Assembly: GCA_022449325.1 (NCBI GenBank)
Contig: JAKUSK010000022.1
Span: forward strand, 1-11,111
Reading direction: 5' to 3'
Origin: Nitrososphaerales archaeon
Lineage (GTDB): Archaea > Thermoproteota > Nitrososphaeria > Nitrososphaerales > UBA57
Length of the DNA stretch: 11,111 nt
The notes beneath the pieces are model-generated. The model did no database searches and was not told the origin of the DNA. It saw nothing but the letters and a program-made list of their open reading frames with translations. The translations under genes were made by a program, and so were the position numbers. Positions 6,236 to 11,111 of the stretch are shown here, in pieces (the stretch's first letter is position 1; each line of letters begins with the position of its first letter).

Positions 6236-7038
6236 AAATTTCTGAAAAGTTTAGAGAAGGAAAAGAACAAAAAAGGTCTTTGTTAATTGGTTTTATTACT
6301 GCAGGAGATCCATCAATTGAACTAACACCGAAATTAGCAAAAGCATTGGTAGATGGAGGTGTAGATATTATTGAATTAGGAATTCCATTTTCTGATCCTA
6401 TTGCAGATGGTCCAACTATTCAATCGTCAAGTATGAGATCGTTATCAAATGGAACAACGACTAAAGATATTTTAAACATAAGTAAAAAGATTGTAGAAGA
6501 ATTGGACGTACCAGTAGTATTTCTAACATATTATAATACTATAATGAAGATGGGAATTGAGGAATTTTTACAAGATGCAGAAAGAGCAGGAATTTCAGGA
6601 ATAGTATGTCCAGATTTACCTCCAGAAGAAGGTGAAGAATACGTGAAATTAGCAAAAGCAAAATCAATTAATACAATATTCTTAGCAAGTCCAGCAACAA
6701 ATGATATGAGATTAGACAATATAATTGATTCAACTAGTGGTTTTCTTTACATGGTGAGTTTATTCGGAGTGACAGGAACTAGGGATTTATTCACCGAGTA
6801 TTCTTCGCAAGCGACAAAAAGAATAGTAGAAAGAGTTAGTGGACGAGTACCTGTTGCAGTAGGATTCGGAATATCCAAGCCTGAACATGTTGGTAATTTT
6901 ACTAAATTAGGAGTGGACGGCGTAATAGTAGGGAGTGCATTTATAAAAATTATAGAAGATAACCTAGATAATTCCGATTTGATGTTAGAGAAATTAAATA
7001 AATTTGCAAAAGAATTATCGCAAGCAACAAGGAATTAA
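6232..7038 (+). CDS. trpA: Tryptophan synthase alpha chain
   Basis: TIM-barrel subunit of 268 residues that cleaves indole-3-glycerol phosphate and passes indole to TrpB. Signature ELGIPFSDPIADGP (48-61), with catalytic Glu48 and Asp59, preceded by GFITAGDPS (20-28). Later come YYNTIMKMG, CPDLPPEE, the VSLFGVTGTR loop that covers the active site, and the phosphate-binding GFGIS and GVIVGSAF elements. An AGGT lies 8 nt before ATG 6232. It is the last gene of the operon. Its TAA (7036-7038) shares bases with the stop of the convergent phosphodiesterase gene; a short T run at 7045-7049 may help end transcription. Confidence 0.97.
   Translation: MKISEKFREGKEQKRSLLIGFITAGDPSIELTPKLAKALVDGGVDIIELGIPFSDPIADGPTIQSSSMRSLSNGTTTKDILNISKKIVEELDVPVVFLTYYNTIMKMGIEEFLQDAERAGISGIVCPDLPPEEGEEYVKLAKAKSINTIFLASPATNDMRLDNIIDSTSGFLYMVSLFGVTGTRDLFTEYSSQATKRIVERVSGRVPVAVGFGISKPEHVGNFTKLGVDGVIVGSAFIKIIEDNLDNSDLMLEKLNKFAKELSQATRN
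7035..7038. other. Shared stop-codon overlap of convergent trpA and phosphodiesterase genes
   Basis: TTAA serves both genes. The plus strand reads TAA at 7036-7038 to end trpA. The minus strand reads TAA at 7037-7035 to end the phosphodiesterase. No intergenic DNA is left for a terminator, so each transcript must end inside the antisense of the other gene. Confidence 0.9.
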
Positions 7039-8306
7039 TCTAGATTTTTAGGGTTAACTACAAATAAAGGAACAAATAATTCATCGTCGGTAAGTCCACC
7101 GTGATAACCAGACAAAGAGGCTTTAAAATCTGATTTAAATCGGTGCATTAGAACATTTCCCTTACGTGAGAGTATAGTATAATCTCCTAAAGCAGAAGAT
7201 ACATCCTTATTCACAATTTTTGAGCCAAAAAATCCTTCTTTAACAAATTTATCACTAGGAAATATATCAAATTGATTTTTATACTTTTGAAAAATATTTT
7301 TAAGATTACAATTTGGATTATCTAATTTTATAAAAGATGTTCTAGAGTCTCCAGAAGGTGGACGACTTAAATTATCAAGAAATTTTGGTATAGTATTAGT
7401 GAATAATCTTCCAGTTTTATTAACTTGAACTAATCCATGATCGCCAGTAATAAATATGCAAACTTTATTGCGATATTGAGTCTTTATATTTTTTATGAAT
7501 TCATTAAGTAATCCAAATAAAATATTACGTAATTCACTTTGAACTTCAGGAGTGAATGGTCCGTAAACATGTGATGCAGAGTCAAGAGCATCCCAATAAA
7601 CAAAAGTAAATGGGGTTTTTTTATTAACTAATTTAGAAAGATTTAGGAACATATCAGAAGAATTGACATAAGGTAACACATCGGAACCTTTATGGAGCAT
7701 ACGTGATAAAGCACTTTTCTTATAAATCCAACGAGTTAGAACTTTAGATTTTACGTCAATATCAGAAAGTGATTGATAAAGAGTGTTATTTGGAAGAAAT
7801 GTTTCTGGATCAAAGCCAAATTTTGCAAGTCGACTGCTATTTCGATCAGATTCAGGGCTGAAATTAACCATATTTGCAATAGTTCCATATTTTCGGAGAT
7901 ACATAGTATGACCAATTATACCGTGATGTTGAGGAGTCATACCAGTATTAACTGTACTAAGTGCAGTTGAAGTAGTAGATGGAAAAGTAGATGTTATTGG
8001 AATAACAACATTGTTGTAATAGAGTTTGTCAAGTAATTGATTATGGAGAGAATTTTTTATTAAATTAAAACCTAAACCGTCAATAAGTATAAGAACAACT
8101 GATTGACAACCATCAAGAGAAGTTTGTATAAGATTATCGTTAAGTATATTTTTTGATTTTTTACCAAAATGCGATAATATTGTAGGTGCAAGATTGGCTA
8201 GAGAATATTTCTTATAATGAGGTTTATGATAGGATTTAAAATTAGATTTATTAATTTCATTCCAGACCTTATCTTGGTATTCTTGATGAATGTATTTCAG
8301 AATGAA
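7035..8306 (-). CDS. Alkaline-phosphatase-superfamily phosphodiesterase / nucleotide pyrophosphatase-like protein
   Basis: The open frame runs from the codon after the gltX stop (8306) to TAA 7035-7037, up to 423 residues. The superfamily metal site is complete, numbered from 8306: Asp76 in VVLILIDGLG, the Thr nucleophile in STFPSTTSTA (106-115), Asp239/Asp242/His246 in DALDSASHVYGP, Asp289-His290 in ITGDHG, and His402 in GYHGG. It is expected to hydrolyse a phosphodiester or pyrophosphate; the substrate is unknown. I see no signal peptide or membrane helix, so it is probably cytosolic. The first in-frame ATG (7940) lies after the nucleophile and cannot be the start. No ATG, GTG or TTG occurs in frame before it. 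A GTG at 8310-8308 overlaps the gltX TGA but is one base out of frame. The start is therefore unresolved. It is the last gene of the idsA-gltX unit. Confidence 0.85.
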   Translation of the reverse strand, partial: FILKYIHQEYQDKVWNEINKSNFKSYHKPHYKKYSLANLAPTILSHFGKKSKNILNDNLIQTSLDGCQSVVLILIDGLGFNLIKNSLHNQLLDKLYYNNVVIPITSTFPSTTSTALSTVNTGMTPQHHGIIGHTMYLRKYGTIANMVNFSPESDRNSSRLAKFGFDPETFLPNNTLYQSLSDIDVKSKVLTRWIYKKSALSRMLHKGSDVLPYVNSSDMFLNLSKLVNKKTPFTFVYWDALDSASHVYGPFTPEVQSELRNILFGLLNEFIKNIKTQYRNKVCIFITGDHGLVQVNKTGRLFTNTIPKFLDNLSRPPSGDSRTSFIKLDNPNCNLKNIFQKYKNQFDIFPSDKFVKEGFFGSKIVNKDVSSALGDYTILSRKGNVLMHRFKSDFKASLSGYHGGLTDDELFVPLFVVNPKNLD

Positions 8307-10037
8307 TCACTTATGAGACAATATTGCAGAATTTTCTGAGATAACACGACAGAAACCTATACGGTTAAATTGTAACATATCTCCTTCAGTAAGAGTTTTA
8401 CAATGACTTTCTGCAATGCCATTACGAGTAGTAAGACTATCAGGTAAGAATTCAAAGGATCCATCTGAAGCTACTGTATATTTTTCGTTATCAGGAATCA
8501 ATAGATTAAAATCTATACCATCGTGAGAAACCCATTGAATTTTTTTCAAATTAGAAAGTGGTTTTGTACTAGTGTAATCAGCAGTTATAGTATTAGTTTT
8601 TTCTATGATTTTGATGTTAAATAAATCCATTAATCTTATTTCGTCGCCTGCATTCAATGAATCAACATCGTCATGAGAGACATAAAATTCATCAGATAAT
8701 TCAATGGTCCGATTGCCTAGATTTTCGGTAGGATGGTGGTTAAGAGTAATAGATTTGATAGGAACGTTATTTATCTGTAATTTAACAGGATTAGGCACGA
8801 AGAAATATCTTTTATCAGATTTGTCTCTTGCTTTTCTATTAAAAGATGCCAATAACTCAAAATCAGGTGAAGATTCGCTTTTGCTCAATCCCAAAGAATC
8901 AACAAAATTGCTGATTCCTTCAGGAATAAAACCACGTTTATGAAGCGCAGAAAGGGTAACAAGACGGATATCATGCCAATTGTCAATCTGGCCTTTATCG
9001 AGAAGAGATTTAATATTGCTTTTTGAAGTGGGTGAACCTTTCATTGACAATCGAGAAAAACTTACTAAAGAAGGTCGAGATTTGACTTTTCCTTGATTGG
9101 ATAAAATTTGAGTGATTTCATTGTATAATTCATCTCGTAATTCAAATTCTTTTGAACGTAATGCATGACTAACTTTTTCCAAACAATCAGTAATTGGAGC
9201 AGCAAGATCATATGTTGGCCAGATATTATATTTTTTTCCAGTACGAGGATGTTCACCGACAACCAAACGTAACATTATTGGATCGCGCATAGCAGTATTA
9301 TCAGATTTCATATCACCTTTGAAACGAACAACTCCATTAATACGAGAGGAAAGAAAATCAGAAATTTGTTTATCAGAGTTATCTGATAGACTATGTTCAC
9401 AGGTTTGTTTTTTAAGACGATTGTTTTTAATCAGGTCAGATTCACATTCACAAATGTAAAGATGATTGTCGTAAAACATTTGTGTAGCAATTTTATATAT
9501 TTCATCAAGATAATCAGATGTATAAGTAATTTGATCAGGTATAATCCCCATCCAATCGAGATTTTCTAGTATTTCGTTATAGAATTCAGTTTTAATAGCA
9601 ATAGGATTAGTATCGTCAAATCTTAGAAATAATTTACCTGAATGCTTTTGTGCATAACGAAGATCCAAACGAAATGCTTTAACATGTCCAATATGAAGAT
9701 GACCATTTGGATTAGGAGAAAAACGAGTAATAATTTTTTCATAAGAATTAAAATTTGGGAGTGATGGTAAGGGAAATTTTTCATCGTGTTTTGTTTTGGA
9801 TTTCATATTTGGAAAATCTTTTTGAAGAAGTTCAATTTGTTTTTCTGGGCTCATAGAATTAATTTTTTCAACTATAGGTTTAATTTCGTTCATTAAATTT
9901 TTAATATCCGATTTTAGTTCAGGTTTTTCAGCAATAATTTTGTTAATTATAGAACCAAGATTTGCTCTACCTGCATGTTGAGAGGCATTAAAGAGACTAT
10001 GCTTGAATACTAAATCCTCAAATTCAGAATTTGTCAA
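8307..10037 (-). CDS. gltX: Glutamyl-tRNA synthetase, archaeal type
   Basis: Class I synthetase of 576 residues that charges tRNA-Glu and, in archaea with GatDE, usually mischarges tRNA-Gln too. The N-terminal archaeal extension (about 1-100) precedes the Rossmann fold. RFSPNPNGHLHIGHVKAF (105-122) holds the HIGH motif (115-118). LRFDDTNP (138-145), AMRDP (249-253), WPTYDLAAPITD (273-284), HALRSKE and SRLSMKGSPTSKS follow, with the KMSKS-equivalent SKS at 338-340. The C-terminal half is the beta-barrel anticodon domain typical of archaeal GluRS/GlnRS rather than the helical bacterial one. C196-x-C198 and C213-x-H215 form a possible zinc site. The start is TTG 10037, 3 nt after idsA, with AAGGAA about 10 nt upstream; no earlier codon is possible without entering idsA. 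Its TGA abuts the phosphodiesterase frame. Confidence 0.96.
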   Translation of the reverse strand: MTNSEFEDLVFKHSLFNASQHAGRANLGSIINKIIAEKPELKSDIKNLMNEIKPIVEKINSMSPEKQIELLQKDFPNMKSKTKHDEKFPLPSLPNFNSYEKIITRFSPNPNGHLHIGHVKAFRLDLRYAQKHSGKLFLRFDDTNPIAIKTEFYNEILENLDWMGIIPDQITYTSDYLDEIYKIATQMFYDNHLYICECESDLIKNNRLKKQTCEHSLSDNSDKQISDFLSSRINGVVRFKGDMKSDNTAMRDPIMLRLVVGEHPRTGKKYNIWPTYDLAAPITDCLEKVSHALRSKEFELRDELYNEITQILSNQGKVKSRPSLVSFSRLSMKGSPTSKSNIKSLLDKGQIDNWHDIRLVTLSALHKRGFIPEGISNFVDSLGLSKSESSPDFELLASFNRKARDKSDKRYFFVPNPVKLQINNVPIKSITLNHHPTENLGNRTIELSDEFYVSHDDVDSLNAGDEIRLMDLFNIKIIEKTNTITADYTSTKPLSNLKKIQWVSHDGIDFNLLIPDNEKYTVASDGSFEFLPDSLTTRNGIAESHCKTLTEGDMLQFNRIGFCRVISENSAILSHK

Positions 10038-10040
10038 GAT

Positions 10041-11084
10041 TTACCAGTTCCTTGAAACCATGTATTTTGTAATATTATTTAATAATAAACGTGCACGAGT
10101 ATCTGGAAGATCAGAAAATAGATTATCGAATTCATTTAATGCCTTATCTGAAAGATCGTTACAGACATTAGTAGCATAATCAATTGATTTATATTTAGAA
10201 ATTAAATCTAATAATTTTTCTGAATTTGATTCACGGAAGTCACGATTATTATTAAAGAATGACTCGATAAATTCTCGATCAGAAGTACTGCAAGATTCAA
10301 GAAGATGAATAAGAATTAATGTCCGCTTTCCTTCAATAAGATCTCCTGCATATTCTTTTCCATATTTACTATCTGCAGTAAGATTAAGAATGTCATCGCG
10401 GATTTGGAATGCTATTCCAAGATTAGTTCCAAATTCGACAAATTTATTTGCATTTATTTTGTTTTTTGTTGCAATAAGATTTCCAAGACGAAATGGTGTA
10501 ATGCAAGTATACCAGGATGTTTTTTTAGTACACATAACAAGATAATCGGCTTCAGATATATTCAGATCGTTATTATGAGACCAAGATAGTTCCATGTGTT
10601 GACCCTCAGTAGTTTCATTAAGCATATGAATGAATTCATCAATAATATCTAGTGTAAGATCTGATCCTAACAATGAATTGTTGCTTAGTAATAGAGACCA
10701 CATTTGACCATGAAGTGAATCACCTGCATTTATTGCTAAAGGTATGGTATGTTTTCGATGTAGAACAGGTTGACCACGACGTAATTCGGATTCGTCTTCT
10801 ATATCGTCATGAATTAATATCCAATTTTGAAATAGTTCGAGTGAAGAAGCAGTTAACAGTGCATCGTCTATTGTGCCACCAAATGCCTCAGAGGTAAATA
10901 AACAGATTGATGAACGTATTCCTTTAGCAGGGCGTAATGGATAATCACGCATCATATTGTATAAGAGATCAATTTCTTTAATTTGATGACTAATAGGAAG
11001 GAAATTAATTATAGTATTGTCAATAAGTTTTTTATTTTCACGTAATTCAGGTTCAGATAATATGTCATCAATACTGATAGGCAT
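10041..11084 (-). CDS. idsA: Polyprenyl (probably geranylgeranyl) diphosphate synthase
   Basis: Trans-isoprenyl diphosphate synthase of 347 residues that condenses IPP with allylic diphosphates; in archaea its C20 or longer product feeds ether lipid synthesis. The all-helical fold shows PAKGIRSSICL (52-62), first Asp-rich motif DDIED (93-97) in LIHDDIEDES, LRRGQP (101-106), EGQHMEL (160-166), KKT (187-189) and second Asp-rich motif DDILN (230-234) in FQIRDDILNL. The last Asp is Asn here, as is common in GGPP synthases. Trp88 sits five residues before DDxxD, where bulky side chains limit chain length, so a C15-C20 product is more likely than a long chain; exact length is inference. The start is ATG 11084 with AAAGGT about 9 nt upstream. 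It leads into gltX after 3 nt. Confidence 0.94.
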   Translation of the reverse strand: MPISIDDILSEPELRENKKLIDNTIINFLPISHQIKEIDLLYNMMRDYPLRPAKGIRSSICLFTSEAFGGTIDDALLTASSLELFQNWILIHDDIEDESELRRGQPVLHRKHTIPLAINAGDSLHGQMWSLLLSNNSLLGSDLTLDIIDEFIHMLNETTEGQHMELSWSHNNDLNISEADYLVMCTKKTSWYTCITPFRLGNLIATKNKINANKFVEFGTNLGIAFQIRDDILNLTADSKYGKEYAGDLIEGKRTLILIHLLESCSTSDREFIESFFNNNRDFRESNSEKLLDLISKYKSIDYATNVCNDLSDKALNEFDNLFSDLPDTRARLLLNNITKYMVSRNW

Positions 11085-11111
11085 TTATTTTCTAACCTTT
11101 GATATCGAACT

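Noticed and set aside
7035..7940. ATG 7940 as the phosphodiesterase start
   Set aside because: The catalytic Thr segment and the metal Asp are upstream in the same frame.
11085..11111. End of an upstream gene before idsA
   Set aside because: On the minus strand one frame could end FDIKG then TAG (11094-11092), another SKVRK then TAA; twenty-odd bases cannot decide or identify it.

Overview
The window reads as chromosomal DNA of an ammonia-oxidising archaeon of the Nitrososphaeria (Thaumarchaeota), most likely the marine Nitrosopumilales. The evidence is: AT-rich composition (about two thirds A+T by eye); the archaeal cluster L7Ae-S28e-L24e-ndk; an archaeal-type GluRS; a polyprenyl diphosphate synthase of the kind that makes archaeal lipids; an archaeal TATA-like element before trpE; TTG starts; and tightly packed genes. 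The organism call rests on family knowledge and was not searched.

Layout. Positions 1-1053 (minus strand) hold rpl7ae, rps28e, rpl24e and the 5' part of ndk, which runs off the left edge. Positions 1054-1202 are a divergent promoter region. Positions 1203-7038 (plus strand) hold a compact tryptophan operon trpE-G-D-C-B-A, with gaps of 4 nt or less or overlaps throughout. It converts chorismate to tryptophan but lacks a trpF gene in the cluster. Positions 7035-11084 (minus strand) hold a second run, transcribed idsA, then gltX, then an alkaline-phosphatase-superfamily phosphodiesterase. The last gene converges on trpA so closely that the two stop codons share bases.

The main oddity is trpE. 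Its coding sequence is complete in content but split over three reading frames by two apparent single-T insertions, at 1223-1227 and 2442-2446. Both sit in a five-T run in the same codon phase (T TTT TG). Removing one T from each restores a 465-residue TrpE from ATG 1212 (468 from GTG 1203) with every family motif. The other trp genes are intact, and longer 7-base homopolymers in neighbouring genes are in frame. The choices are sequencing or assembly error, a very recent loss of function, or recoding. At the first site the inserted T places a Trp codon (TGG) directly after the slippery TTT, so a starvation-sensitive +1 frameshift can be stated as a testable but speculative idea.

The phosphodiesterase gene also has a start problem. 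Its conserved N-terminal catalytic half lies upstream of the first in-frame ATG, and no ATG, GTG or TTG exists in frame back to the gltX stop. No tRNA, rRNA, CRISPR array, insertion sequence or phage-like gene was seen.
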